In this document: piece after piece, positions 20,300 to 29,275 of the stretch | Layout of the letters: each line of letters opens with the position of its first letter | Position numbering within the stretch: the stretch's first letter is position 1 | Program-made: the position numbers and the translations under genes | Origin: Snodgrassella alvi | GTDB taxonomy: Bacteria; Pseudomonadota; Gammaproteobacteria; Burkholderiales; Neisseriaceae | DNA: 64,000 bases | Reading direction: 5' to 3' | Assembly (NCBI RefSeq): GCF_002777745.1 | Contig: NZ_MEIO01000048.1 | Coordinates: forward strand, 1-64,000 | The notes under the pieces: model-generated | Told to the model about the DNA's origin: nothing | The model's input: the letters and a program-made list of their open reading frames with translations, nothing else | Database searches by the model: none

Positions 20300-20575
20300 A
20301 TGAAATTATTGAGTGTATCTGGGTTAATGGCTTTACTGGTGCTACTGGGAAATTTTTATTTTGCACCAGCCAGTGCCACTGCACCCTTAACCTCGAATAC
20401 ACTGATGCCAGATTGCCATCATCTAGCGCAATTAATCTATACTGAGATGAGTTCTGCTCAGATACGGGTAGCCAAAAGCTGTGACCAGCAAGAGGCAGCG
20501 CAAGACTGGATTAATACATATGGAAAAATGAACCATACTGAGCTAGTAAGGGCTATGGTTTATGAATCTTCCTAA
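20300..20575 (+). CDS. Small secreted protein of unknown function
   Basis: 91 residues from ATG 20300, chosen because GGAG lies nine bases upstream; a TTG at 20288 overlaps that site. A signal peptide is clear (MKLLSVSGL, hydrophobic core, cleavage near ASA-TAP). The mature part has two cysteines that may form a disulfide. It is transcribed away from the S24 repressor and followed by a strong hairpin at 20675-20713. I do not recognise the family. Confidence 0.65.
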   Translation: MKLLSVSGLMALLVLLGNFYFAPASATAPLTSNTLMPDCHHLAQLIYTEMSSAQIRVAKSCDQQEAAQDWINTYGKMNHTELVRAMVYESS

Positions 20576-20674
20576 ATATTTTTTATTCTTTTGTTATGGA
20601 AATATTATATACAGCTACAGATCTGTTTTTGCATGCAGAGATATACGAGGCTGGCACTAAGCCAAATTTGTATA

Positions 20675-20713
20675 AAAGCCAGATTGACCATAATAATAGA
20701 TCAATCTGGCTTT
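20675..20713. terminator. Bidirectional terminator between the secreted-protein gene and mpl
   Basis: Perfect 13-bp stem (20675-20687 with 20701-20713) with A residues on one side and T residues on the other, between convergent genes. Confidence 0.85.
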
Positions 20714-20767
20714 AGAGGGGTAAATCAGTATCCGGGGAAACTGCGCTAGAATTCAGATTTACTGCAA

Positions 20768-22171
20768 TTAATCTGCGGCTTTCCAGGTTAGCTTTGCTAA
20801 AAGCTGCTGATGAATACCACCAAAGCCGCCATTACTCATCACCAGAATATGATCTCCCTGTTGCGCTTCGCCAGTGATGGCCTCAATCAGTGCCTGCATA
20901 TCATGAAAAACTGCTGCTTTATCTTGTAACGGACTCAGCGCAGCAGTGACATCCCAGTCAACACCGCCAGCATAACAATATACTTTATCAGCCTCTGTCA
21001 AACTGGCTGGCAGTGCAGCTTTCATGGTACCCAGTTTCATGGTATTAGATCGTGGCTCTAATACGGCCAGAATGCGTGCAGCATTTACTTTCTGGCGTAA
21101 ACCGGCAATGGTGGTGGCTATGGCTGTGGGATGATGGGCAAAATCATCATAAACAGTGATATTATTGACGATACCTTTGATTTCCATGCGCCGTTTGACA
21201 TTTTCAAAACGAGCTAGTGCCGCACATGATTGCTGTACGGAAACACCTACATGGCGGGCTGCCGCAATGACTGCCAGCGCATTCATACGGTTATGCTGCC
21301 CCAGTAGTTTCCATTCAATATGGCCTACTTTCTGTTGCTGATATAGCACATCGAAGCCGCCAGTATCAGAGACTTCGCCTACTTGCCAGTCTTTGCTGGA
21401 ACCAAAGCCTTCTACCGCAGACCAGCAGCCCTGTTGTAAGACTTCGGCCAATGCTTCAGACTTTTCATTGACAACAATCAGACCGTCGCCCGGAATGGTA
21501 CGGATTAAATGGTGAAACTGGGTTTGGATTGCAGCCAGATTGGGAAAAATATCCGCATGATCATATTCTAGGTTGTTCAGAATTGCCGTACGGGGGCGAT
21601 AGTGTACAAATTTACTGCGTTTATCAAAAAAAGCGGTATCGTATTCATCGGCCTCAATAACAAAAAAAGGGCTGCTTTCCGATGCGCTTGCGGACTGGTC
21701 TGCCAGAGGTATTTGTGGCAAGCGCGCTGATACAGCAAAATTCTGTGGTACACCGCCAATCAGAAATCCCGGTGCCAGACCTGCATCTTCAAGCACCCAT
21801 GCCAGCATGCTTGCTGTGGTAGTCTTGCCATGAGTACCGGCCACCGCCAATACCCAGTGTTGTTGCAATATGTTTTCTGCCAACCATTGTGGTCCGGAAG
21901 TATACGGCAGATTACGATTGAGAATGGCTTCAACCACGGGCATTCCGCGGCGGGCAACATTGCCAATTACGTAGACGTCGGCAGGATAGTTTTCCAACTG
22001 CTCAGCTTCAAATCCTTCTACCACATCAATGCCTAAATCAGCCAACTGTGTGCTCATGGGCGGATACATTCTGGCATCACAACCGGTGACACGGTAGCCG
22101 GCCTGTTTGGCAATGGCGGCAACTCCTCCCATAAATGTTCCGCCGATGCCAATGATGTGGATATGCTGCAT
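20768..22171 (-). CDS. mpl: UDP-N-acetylmuramate:L-alanyl-gamma-D-glutamyl-meso-diaminopimelate ligase
   Basis: 467 residues, the family length. The start MQHIHIIGIGGTFMGG is the Mpl/MurC nucleotide-binding fold; the ATP site is AGTHGKTTT near residue 112, and YDDFAHHPTA near 345 is a Mur-ligase signature. Mpl recycles murein tripeptide by joining it to UDP-MurNAc in the cytoplasm. Together with nagZ at 31876-32973 and pbpG it shows active wall turnover and recycling. Single gene, convergent with the secreted-protein gene. Confidence 0.95.
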   Translation of the reverse strand: MQHIHIIGIGGTFMGGVAAIAKQAGYRVTGCDARMYPPMSTQLADLGIDVVEGFEAEQLENYPADVYVIGNVARRGMPVVEAILNRNLPYTSGPQWLAENILQQHWVLAVAGTHGKTTTASMLAWVLEDAGLAPGFLIGGVPQNFAVSARLPQIPLADQSASASESSPFFVIEADEYDTAFFDKRSKFVHYRPRTAILNNLEYDHADIFPNLAAIQTQFHHLIRTIPGDGLIVVNEKSEALAEVLQQGCWSAVEGFGSSKDWQVGEVSDTGGFDVLYQQQKVGHIEWKLLGQHNRMNALAVIAAARHVGVSVQQSCAALARFENVKRRMEIKGIVNNITVYDDFAHHPTAIATTIAGLRQKVNAARILAVLEPRSNTMKLGTMKAALPASLTEADKVYCYAGGVDWDVTAALSPLQDKAAVFHDMQALIEAITGEAQQGDHILVMSNGGFGGIHQQLLAKLTWKAAD

Positions 22172-22411
22172 TTTCTGTCTCTACGCGGTAAAAACCTGCA
22201 TTATAGACTGTACTTATGGTTACTACATGTATGTTTTTTATTTTCCGTATATTGTACTATTGTGAAAACGGATTTTATTGGAAATAAGCTTATTTTAAGC
22301 GTGGGCAATTTGATTATTGTCATTTTTTTATGATGATATGCAGTTAATAATCATAATTTAGCTATTCTGTGAATAGATTCTGCTTATGCTTGGTATGATT
22401 AAATTTTATTA

Positions 22412-22828
22412 TTATGAGTATCTGATGATATAGCGTTCTAAAATATTTTTCAGATTACCTTTTTGCCATTTTGCTGTAACAATAAAGTTTGGTACTTTAA
22501 TAGAGTATTTGTTTTGCTCATACGTAAATGTTAACTCTCCTCTGATAATGCCCTTCTTAAAGCTCAAATCAGTAATTTTTGTCATTGGGATAACGGTTAT
22601 GGAATCGGTTAAATCTGCGCTTAGCGATAAACCTATTAGGATTATTTTTTCTGCATTGAAATAGATAAGCAGATGTTTGATACATAATGTAGCTAATCCC
22701 GAAAATAGTATATATTGCCACGCTTTTGCATTAATCATGCCATAAAGCACTGATGAACTGTCAAAAGAAGGTAATTGATGTTGTTCAAAATAGGTTTTGA
22801 TGTGTTCCAACTTTAAGCCATTACTCAT
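22412..22828 (-). CDS. Hypothetical protein, possible PH-like fold
   Basis: 138 residues from ATG 22828, with AAGGTGG seven bases upstream (an in-frame GTG at 22837 overlaps this site). There is a hydrophobic beta-rich middle (IILIGLSLS), a basic segment FKKGIIRG, and an aromatic C-terminus. The pattern loosely resembles short bacterial PH-like proteins, but no firm family is recognised. It is rich in A/T and flanked by long gaps, so it may be an acquired or relic gene. Confidence 0.6.
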   Translation of the reverse strand: MSNGLKLEHIKTYFEQHQLPSFDSSSVLYGMINAKAWQYILFSGLATLCIKHLLIYFNAEKIILIGLSLSADLTDSITVIPMTKITDLSFKKGIIRGELTFTYEQNKYSIKVPNFIVTAKWQKGNLKNILERYIIRYS

Positions 22829-22837
22829 GTAAACCAC

Positions 22838-23476
22838 CTTGTGTTAATAGAATCATATTCAGGATAAACATTATAATCTGATAAGCATAGATTTTGTATG
22901 AATTAGTTAAAAATTTGTTAACATATATTTTTCATATTAGTTGATATGACTGATTTGTATAACGAGTTAGAAATAATCAATTATTGCTGATGTGTTGTAG
23001 ATTTATGTTTTTAGCAGGTTGAGTATATATTTCAATGGTATAAAGTACTCCTTGCTGTGACTGTTATGTCGCAACCAATATTGATGGTTTGGTTTATCCA
23101 CAACTATGACGTTTTAGGTAGTATTTTTTATCTTCTTTTGTCGGCTATGTTATCAACAGGTGCGATACGCTGGATAAATACACATTATTCCTGTCATTAC
23201 TGGGATGGTATTGCACATAAACTGTGGATAAGTAATTTAGATTATTGTTATCTATAAATTAAATTCCACTGCTTAATTTTTAGGCAATAATTTGTAATGA
23301 GATTAGATTTGATACATTCAGCGGGCTAGTCAACTTATAGATGGTGATATTCAGGTCATATAAATGCCTGTAATCAGCATTTGAATTTTCTGGCACTATG
23401 GTAGCCGGGTAAGTTTAGATGTGTGTATCTCTGGCCTGGCTTTGGAAAAGTGAAAATAGCTGTCAGACAAAAGAAA
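22838..23476. other. Long AT-rich gap containing DnaA boxes
   Basis: About 640 bases with no convincing gene between the small hypothetical gene and the pnp terminator. A 66-codon open frame at 23057-23257 has no ribosome site and overlaps the DnaA-box cluster, so I do not call it. The notable content is the set of DnaA boxes at 23094-23231. Confidence 0.6.
23094..23231. promoter_or_regulatory. Cluster of DnaA boxes
   Basis: TTATCCACA, the exact consensus DnaA box, occurs at 23094-23102 and again inverted (TGTGGATAA) at 23223-23231. A one-mismatch box, TTATCAACA, is at 23150-23158. Surrounding DNA is AT-rich and gene-free. This could be a DnaA-binding locus, whether a titration/reactivation site or a replication origin. 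Gene orientations nearby (clpX pointing towards it, pnp pointing towards it) do not favour a chromosomal origin. Confidence 0.5.
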
Positions 23477-23502
23477 AAGCTGCCTTGTATGTAAGGCAGC
23501 TT
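23470..23502 (-). terminator. Intrinsic terminator of pnp
   Basis: 10-bp stem AAGCTGCCTT with AAGGCAGCTT (23477-23486 and 23493-23502). On the minus strand it is followed by TTTTCTTTTG. It lies 20 bases past the pnp stop. Confidence 0.92.
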
Positions 23503-23521
23503 GAAGGATGAACACTAAAAA

Positions 23522-25645
23522 TCAATTTTCAGCCGGTTTTTGTTCCTGTGGTGCTTTTTCCAGCAGCGCTTTGATAGATAAACGCACGCGGCCGCGATCG
23601 TCGATTTCTAGGGCTTTAACTTTTACTTGTTGTCCTATCTGTAGATAATCGCTGACATTTTTTACGCGCTCGTGTGAAATCTGGCTAATGTGCACCAGAC
23701 CATCCTTACCGGGTATTACTGATACAATCGCACCAACATTATTATCCAGAATCTTGATAACTGTACCTTCATATACTTTGCCTACTTCCACTTCTGCGGT
23801 GATTTCTTCAATACGGCGTTTGGCCGCTTCACCTGCTTCGCTGGTGCTGGCAGCAATGGTAATGGTGCCATCTTCGGCAATATTAATTTCGGTGCCGGTT
23901 TCGGCAGTTAGTGCACGGATGGTTTCGCCGCCTTTACCAATGACATCGCGAATTTTGTCCTGATGGATTTTCATGGTAAATAAACGCGGTGCATGGGCTG
24001 ATAACTCCTGTGGCCCTTCTACGGCATCCTGCATCTGGCTGAGGATTTTCAGGCGTGCTTCTTTGGCCTGAGCCAAAGCAATCTGCATGATTTCTTTGGT
24101 AATACCTTGAATTTTGATGTCCATTTGCAGGGCTGTCACACCGGTGGTGGTACCTGCTACTTTGAAGTCCATATCGCCCAGGTGATCTTCATCACCTAGA
24201 ATATCAGTCAGAACAGCAAATTTATTGCCGTCCAGTATCAAGCCCATGGCGATACCGGCAACATGGCTTTTCAGGGGTACACCAGCATTCAGCAGACTCA
24301 AACAACCGGCACACACGCTGGCCATGGAAGAAGAACCGTTGGACTCGGTAATTTCTGATACTACGCGCATGGTATAGCTGAAGTCTTCCACCTCAGGCAG
24401 AACAGCCAGTAATGCGCGTTTTGCCAGTCGGCCATGGCCGATTTCACGCCGTTTTGGTGCACCCATACGGCCTACTTCACCAGTTGAATAAGGCGGGAAG
24501 TTGTAGTGCAGCATAAAGCGATCGGTATATTCGCCGCTCAGTGCATCAATAATTTGCTCATCACGCTGGGTACCTAAAGTAGCGGTAGCCAGTGACTGGG
24601 TTTCACCACGGGTAAATAATGCTGAGCCATGAGTACGTGGCAATACGCCGGTTTGGATATTAATCGGGCGTACGGTGCGAGTATCGCGACCATCAATACG
24701 TGGCTGACCATCAAGAATCTGGCCACGAACAACTTCTTTTTCCAGATCTTTGAAAATACCGCGAATCTGGTTGGCCAGTAATGTATCGGTTTCTTCGGTA
24801 ATCAGGGCTGCTTCTACGGCTGCCCACGCTTCATCAAGCTTGGCTGTACGTGCCTGTTTCTGTTTGATTTTAAATGCTGCATCGATGGTCGCTCCAGCTA
24901 GCTCGCGCACTTTGTCCATCAGAGTTTGGTCTGCAACCGGTGCCTGCCAGTCCCATACTTCTGGATTCACTTCGTCAGCAAATTCATTAATGGCGCGGAT
25001 GGCGGCCTGCATTTGTTCATGTCCGAATACTACTGCGCCGAGCATGGTTTCTTCTGACAATACATCTGCTTCAGATTCTACCATCAGGACTGCTTTTTCA
25101 GTACCGGCAACAACCAGATCCAGTTGTGACTGGGTTAGCTGGGCTTTAGTCGGATTCAGTACATATTCGCCATTTACGTAACCAACGCGGGCTGCACCAA
25201 TCGGGCCTGCAAAAGGCACACCTGTGAGCAATAATGCGGCTGAGGCGCCCAGCATGGCCGGAATGTCTGAATCTATTTCCGGGTCAACTGATACTACCAT
25301 AGCTACAATCTGGATATCGTTAAAGAAGCCTTCCGGAAATAAAGGACGAATCGGACGGTCAATCAGGCGGCTGGTAAGAATTTCTTTTTCGCTCTGTTTG
25401 CCTTCCCGTTTGAAAAAACCACCCGGGATTTTACCGGCTGCATAGGTTCGTTCGAGATAATCCACTGTAAGCGGGAAAAAATCCTGCCCGGGTTTTACTT
25501 CTTTAGCAGCAGTGACTGCCACCAGTACTACGGTGTCGCCCATTGAGATTTTCACTGCACCGGCTGCCTGACGGGCAATTTCACCGGTTTCTAGTGTTAC
25601 TGTCTGGTTACCGTACTGGAATGTTTTCACATGTTTATTAAACAT
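23522..25645 (-). CDS. pnp: Polyribonucleotide nucleotidyltransferase (PNPase)
   Basis: 707 residues from ATG 25645, where the conserved N-terminus [12 protein letters not shown] begins; 27 further codons upstream run through the leader and are not family sequence. Two RNase PH-like domains, the [12 protein letters not shown] loop, then KH domain ([11 protein letters not shown] near 563) and S1 domain ([12 protein letters not shown] near 622) are in order. It degrades RNA 3' to 5' by phosphorolysis. A hairpin-forming leader lies upstream. rpsO and truB, its common operon partners in other proteobacteria, are on the same strand 3.3 kb upstream, separated by the thioesterase and gene debris. 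Confidence 0.97.
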   Translation of the reverse strand: MFNKHVKTFQYGNQTVTLETGEIARQAAGAVKISMGDTVVLVAVTAAKEVKPGQDFFPLTVDYLERTYAAGKIPGGFFKREGKQSEKEILTSRLIDRPIRPLFPEGFFNDIQIVAMVVSVDPEIDSDIPAMLGASAALLLTGVPFAGPIGAARVGYVNGEYVLNPTKAQLTQSQLDLVVAGTEKAVLMVESEADVLSEETMLGAVVFGHEQMQAAIRAINEFADEVNPEVWDWQAPVADQTLMDKVRELAGATIDAAFKIKQKQARTAKLDEAWAAVEAALITEETDTLLANQIRGIFKDLEKEVVRGQILDGQPRIDGRDTRTVRPINIQTGVLPRTHGSALFTRGETQSLATATLGTQRDEQIIDALSGEYTDRFMLHYNFPPYSTGEVGRMGAPKRREIGHGRLAKRALLAVLPEVEDFSYTMRVVSEITESNGSSSMASVCAGCLSLLNAGVPLKSHVAGIAMGLILDGNKFAVLTDILGDEDHLGDMDFKVAGTTTGVTALQMDIKIQGITKEIMQIALAQAKEARLKILSQMQDAVEGPQELSAHAPRLFTMKIHQDKIRDVIGKGGETIRALTAETGTEINIAEDGTITIAASTSEAGEAAKRRIEEITAEVEVGKVYEGTVIKILDNNVGAIVSVIPGKDGLVHISQISHERVKNVSDYLQIGQQVKVKALEIDDRGRVRLSIKALLEKAPQEQKPAEN

Positions 25646-26074
25646 ACTGGACTTTCTGTTTTGTATTTTACAAAAGCCGCACCTGCTAAAAAACCTAACA
25701 ATGTATACGTACCTACACACATACATAGGTAGGGTTTCTGGCTGGGCGAAATTTGCAAAATGATTATTAAATGAGGTTTATACGTGTTTGTAGCACCCAC
25801 AAATACATTTTGTGTTATGGTCAAATTCTAACATATATTTTTTACCTTATCGCAAGCGCAATGACAGCCTGTTGGAATCTAGTTATTTAATTTATGTCTT
25901 TGCAGTCTTTTTTATGGCTAAAATATCAATATTCCATTAGACATTGAAATCATTTCTGGTAATTATCTAGAGATATTAAAGCTGGTTGTTTATCTATGGT
26001 AGAATAAATTTTTCTATGTAAATCAAATTGATTTAACCGGATCTGGCTGTACCGGTATCAATGTGGAACAATCT
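25646..26074. other. Divergent region of pnp and the thioesterase; possible pnp leader hairpin
   Basis: 429 bases without a gene. Near 25690-25737 there are inverted sequences (ACCT at 25711 with AGGT at 25727, and AACCTA-like with TAGGGTT flanks) which could fold in the pnp 5' leader. In E. coli a leader stem cut by RNase III lets PNPase repress itself; a similar role here is inference only. Confidence 0.35.
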
Positions 26075-26650
26075 ATGTCTGAACTTTTATATAAGAAACC
26101 AACTGACAGTGATGTTTTGTTATCAGTGGTGATGCATCCAGAAGATACTAATGCCAATAACACTATTTTCGGCGGGCGTATTCTGGCTCTGATGGATCAG
26201 GCGGCCTATGCGTGTGCCTGCAAACATGCCCGTGCTGTAACGGTGACTGCGTCTATTAATACAGTTAATTTCCGTACACCGATTTATGTTGGTGATCTGG
26301 TATCCATTAAAGCGCGGGTAAATTATGTGGGGACATCATCCATGATGATTGGTATCCGTGTGGAAGCAGAAAATCTGCTTACCGGAGAAATACGCCACAG
26401 TAATTCCAGCTATTTCACGATGGTGGCAATTGATTCTGCTACCGGCAAGCCGCAAACTGTACCCGGCCTGATTCTGGAAACACCCAATGAAGTACGCCGT
26501 TTTGTACGCTCATATACGCGTAAAATGGAACAACAGGAAAGTCTGAAAGATTTTCAGGTTAAAGCTTTCCATTTGAATAAAGAGCATCTGGACTGGTGTC
26601 AGACTCAGAATGCACGGCTAAATGCTGATTTGTATAATGAAATAGAATAA
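26075..26650 (+). CDS. Hotdog-fold acyl-CoA thioesterase
   Basis: 191 residues from ATG 26075 (MSELLYKK); an in-frame GTG at 26063 is less likely. The hotdog core HPEDTNANNTIFGGRILALM with the following aspartate (D near residue 45) is typical of the acyl-CoA hydrolase branch, in which this Asp and a Asn/His act in thioester hydrolysis. It would release CoA from acyl-CoAs in the cytosol; chain length preference is unknown. Single gene, with a small hairpin at 26701-26717 after it. Confidence 0.88.
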   Translation: MSELLYKKPTDSDVLLSVVMHPEDTNANNTIFGGRILALMDQAAYACACKHARAVTVTASINTVNFRTPIYVGDLVSIKARVNYVGTSSMMIGIRVEAENLLTGEIRHSNSSYFTMVAIDSATGKPQTVPGLILETPNEVRRFVRSYTRKMEQQESLKDFQVKAFHLNKEHLDWCQTQNARLNADLYNEIE

Positions 26651-26700
26651 TGCAGATTTGTTTGCATTTCTCTTCTGCCGGTGTGTAGTATTGATTTTTC

Positions 26701-26717
26701 AGCCTTGATTCAAGGCT
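26701..26717 (+). terminator. Weak hairpin after the thioesterase gene
   Basis: AGCCTT pairs with AAGGCT around a five-base loop, followed by ATTTG; about 50 bases past the stop. Weak as a terminator. Confidence 0.4.
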
Positions 26718-26818
26718 ATTTGCTCTACTTATCACCATATCCCTGTCTGGTGTTATTGCACAATCGCCAGTATGGATTTGAAATTAATGACTTTAGAGAA
26801 TTTTTTAGCTATTGGTGA

Positions 26819-27574
26819 CAAATACAAAGAAATTAGTAGCCTTAAAAGATTCGTAATTGCTCCAGCAGTTGAACAAATCAATACCAATATTGATTTTAAT
26901 ATTGATATTTCATTTAGAAAATGTAAGCGCAAAAATGCTAGATACAGCTAAGATTTAACCAAAAACAGGAAGCCAAAGCATTGGCCGATGAAGCTAAAGC
27001 AAAGCGTAAAGCCAGAACCATACAAAACCAAGTGGCAAAACAAAATCGCTTGATTATTGATTGAAGAACAGAAACAAGCTAACCAAGCCAGTGAATAACG
27101 AGCAGCAATTGACTGGGAAAATGTTCCAGTTGGCACGATATATCACGACAAGACTGGCAAGCAATGGCAGAAGGAAGTCAGCGGCTTCCTACATTATTCT
27201 GAAGACAATGCCAGTATTCCTCTGGTCAAATCGGTAAAGCTTTAGCATCAGGGGCACTCATACGAAAAGATGTACCAACGTCACAAATGCTAAATCTGGA
27301 CTGAGTGATGAAGCAAACAGCCATATCAGGGCTGAAATTGCTAAAAAGCTGGTTGATAATCCGACAGCATTCAGTCTGGACATGGCTGCCACACTTTATC
27401 AGGCAATGACAGTCAAACCATTTTAATTGCGGTGGAATCTGTCATGAGTGGGTAGGAGAAGCCTTTGTGATTCGCCGTCCTCCTTATGTGGCGGTTACCG
27501 CTAACCCTGCCTATTCCCAAGCGTTTAGCGGCGCTAAGGTTAGTGAGATTCAACTAACATAAGGAAACATTTTA
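26819..27574 (+). pseudogene. Decayed coding debris (unrecognised, phage- or toxin-like)
   Basis: Several protein-like stretches occur on the plus strand in different frames, broken by stops. About 26948-27064 reads as a Lys/Gln/Ala-rich helix (QEAKALADEAKAKRKAR) ending in TGA; after it, 27064-27245 reads EEQKQANQASE, a stop, then WENVPVGTIYHDKTGKQW and onward to TAG; 27283-27426 in another frame reads SDEANSHIRAEIAKKLVDN; and 27467-27561 reads IRRPPYVAVTANPAYSQAF before TAA. No single intact frame spans them. The pattern is that of one or more decayed accessory genes; I cannot name the family. Confidence 0.5.
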
Positions 27575-27790
27575 ATGTACTCATACAAAAGAAAAATTCT
27601 GAATCTTGTCGACATTTCCATACCTGAAACAGACAGTACACAATTAAGCCATGATATTCACCAGGCGATTTGTGAGTTGTCTTATAGCTTGCAAGGTATT
27701 AGTTGTAGTGCTTATGCCGCTGCCTGCTCTTTCTGGCAGAAGATAAAATGTGGCTTGAAACAGGGACGCTAGAACAATTACAAGCTGTCT
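27575..27790 (+). pseudogene. Small gene with apparent frameshift
   Basis: The open frame from ATG 27575 (65 codons; TAAGGA ten bases upstream) ends at 27772. In its last part the next frame reads a more natural continuation, FLAEDKMWLETGTLEQLQAV, ending in TGA at 27790, so a one-base shift near 27730 is likely. It follows the debris above directly (TAA then GGAAAC then ATG). The family is not recognised; it may be a small prophage-type gene. Confidence 0.4.
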
Positions 27791-27862
27791 GAATCATAAG
27801 CGAGCTATTAAATTTTATGGTACATACTGAAGCGCGATTAAGTCATAGACTGTAAGCTAAAC

Positions 27863-27890
27863 AAATAAAGCCCCGTTTGGGGCTTTATTT
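27863..27890 (-). terminator. Strong hairpin terminator
   Basis: Perfect 12-bp stem AAATAAAGCCCC with GGGGCTTTATTT, loop GTTT, between convergent units. It lies four bases past the end of the broken minus-strand operon and probably ends both strands. Confidence 0.88.
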
Positions 27891-27894
27891 AATT

Positions 27895-28227
27895 TCACAA
27901 AGATTTTGCAGCTTGTTCCTGTTCATATCGCGCTATCTCATTATCAAACTCTTGTTTTTCTTGTTTGATCCTTTCAACAACAACGGAATAATCAGTACCT
28001 TATAAATAAGGTGGTGCTAATTCAGGACACAAATTATAGACAAGCATATTTATGTTAATCATATTACCTAAAGCTGTTCCACATGCATGAACAGTTAGAT
28101 CAGGGTAAAAATGATATTTATGTCGTAGATCAAGAGCAAATTGATCAAGAGCCTTACCTAATTCATTAGCTCTCTGGTTAATCTCAACTAGTTGCTCATG
28201 AGAAAATTCTGATTTGTCCATATCCAT
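27895..28227 (-). pseudogene. Second gene of a broken two-gene operon (in-frame TAA)
   Basis: From ATG 28227 the frame spans 111 codons to TGA at 27895-27897, but a TAA at 28000-28002 interrupts it after 75 codons. The sequence beyond the stop stays in the same frame and is protein-like (RIKQEKQEFDNEIARYEQEQ, helical and acidic). The ATG overlaps the stop of the upstream gene (TAATG). Family not recognised. A real nonsense mutation, or a shorter natural protein with a decoy tail, are the options; the clean downstream frame supports mutation. Confidence 0.6.
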
Positions 28228-28567
28228 TACCAATGATGATTCACCGCCTCGCCAGGTAAGTCAAAAATACCTCCACTATCAGAACCAAGACAACACGTAT
28301 AGGCCGCATAACACTGATGAAACCCTATATTAGGAATAAGGCCTTCAGTACAGCGATTATATTGCTGGCTGCACCGTTTAAGCTGACTTGCTGAAAAACG
28401 CAGCAATCCTTCATTATCTTGTTTTTGATTCTGTTTCTTACTACTCAACATACTAGCTACACTAGAATGCTTTTGGTCAGCCGCGGTAGCAGTTACTGCT
28501 GATATACTTAAAGCTACCAGTTACTTAAAGCTACCAGTATTGATAAAGAAATTAAACGCTTTAACAT
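28227..28567 (-). pseudogene. Secreted protein gene broken by a 17-base tandem duplication
   Basis: An ideal ribosome site AGGAGG (28575-28580) precedes ATG 28567. The start of a signal peptide, MLKRLISLSILVALS, is followed by a 16-base unit repeated with period 17 (28506-28521 and 28523-28538), which shifts the frame. Removing 17 bases restores a complete 107-residue protein with cleavage near TATA-ADQ and five cysteines in its mature part, ending in TAA at 28227-28229. The 341-base span minus 17 is exactly divisible by three. Family not recognised; an exported disulfide-bonded protein is inferred. Confidence 0.7.
28506..28538. repeat. Tandem repeat, 16-base unit with 17-base period, two copies
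   Basis: ACTTAAAGCTACCAGT occurs at 28506-28521 and 28523-28538, separated by one T. It lies in the signal-peptide coding region of the broken secreted-protein gene and accounts for its frameshift. Confidence 0.95.
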
Positions 28568-28867
28568 CAAAATTCCTCCTGTTTACTAGAAGATAAGTAA
28601 ATTTATAGCAAATCTAATTAAAATATAAATCAATATGTTAAAGTTTATTTTGTTTCAATTTTGTTACATACTTGGTTCGTCATCATCCTTATCATTACTC
28701 GGCGCAATCGCAACCCTTTTAGTTTTCTTCTGGTCAAGTACTCTGTCGCACGCTCAACCTATTCTCTACCGTTGTTTTAAGCTTGTTATAGGCATTCCGA
28801 AGGCTGTCTATGCTTCGGTCAATTACCACTGTTGCTCGCTCAAAGTAGTAAGGTACGATAAGGTATA
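28568..28867. other. Gap upstream of the broken operon
   Basis: About 300 bases containing the promoter region of the broken minus-strand operon. A 77-codon plus-strand frame at 28635-28868 has no ribosome site and runs into the terminator; I regard it as chance. Confidence 0.5.
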
Positions 28868-28899
28868 AAAAAAGCCGTCTTTAAAAAGACGGCTTTTTT
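28868..28899 (-). terminator. Intrinsic terminator of rpsO
   Basis: Perfect 14-bp stem (28868-28881 with 28886-28899) with A and T flanks, loop TAAA; 17 bases past the rpsO stop on the minus strand. The A run on the other side makes it symmetrical. Confidence 0.92.
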
Positions 28900-28916
28900 G
28901 GTCAAACGGGATATGC

Positions 28917-29183
28917 TTATTTACGCAGACCCAGACGGCCAATCAGTTCGCGATAGGTATCCGGTTTGGTGCGACGGATATATGCCAGCAAACGACGACG
29001 GGCACTTACCATTTTCAACAGACCACGACGGCTGTGGTGATCTTTTGGGTTGGCTTTGAAGTGGCCAGTCAGGTCATTAATACGGAAAGTTAACAACGCG
29101 ATTTGTACTTCAGAAGAACCTGTGTCTCCTTCAGTACGCTGATAATCTTTAACGATTTGTGCTTTTTGTTCAACAGATAACAT
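28917..29183 (-). CDS. rpsO: 30S ribosomal protein S15
   Basis: 88 residues from ATG 29183, preceded by AAGAG at eight bases; an in-frame GTG at 29192 is rejected. The conserved blocks [27 protein letters not shown] and [10 protein letters not shown] are intact. S15 binds 16S rRNA in the platform of the small subunit. It lies 92 bases downstream of truB and ends in its own terminator, so the truB-rpsO link is kept while pnp has been separated. Confidence 0.97.
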   Translation of the reverse strand: MLSVEQKAQIVKDYQRTEGDTGSSEVQIALLTFRINDLTGHFKANPKDHHSRRGLLKMVSARRRLLAYIRRTKPDTYRELIGRLGLRK

Positions 29184-29275
29184 GTAATTCACTCTTACAA
29201 AAAAAAAGCCTTGCGGCAGACAAGTTGGCCAAGCTAATCATGTTGTGATTAACAACTACCAACTCCAATACGTAT

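Noticed and set aside
23094-23231. Chromosomal replication origin at the DnaA boxes
   Set aside because: Flanking highly expressed genes point towards it and no dnaA, dnaN or strand switch is near; only a DnaA-binding locus is claimed.
23057-23257. 66-codon plus-strand frame in the DnaA-box gap
   Set aside because: No ribosome site, odd composition, and it overlaps the DnaA boxes.
28635-28868. 77-codon plus-strand frame upstream of the rpsO terminator
   Set aside because: No ribosome site and it ends at the terminator hairpin; hydrophobic start seems chance.
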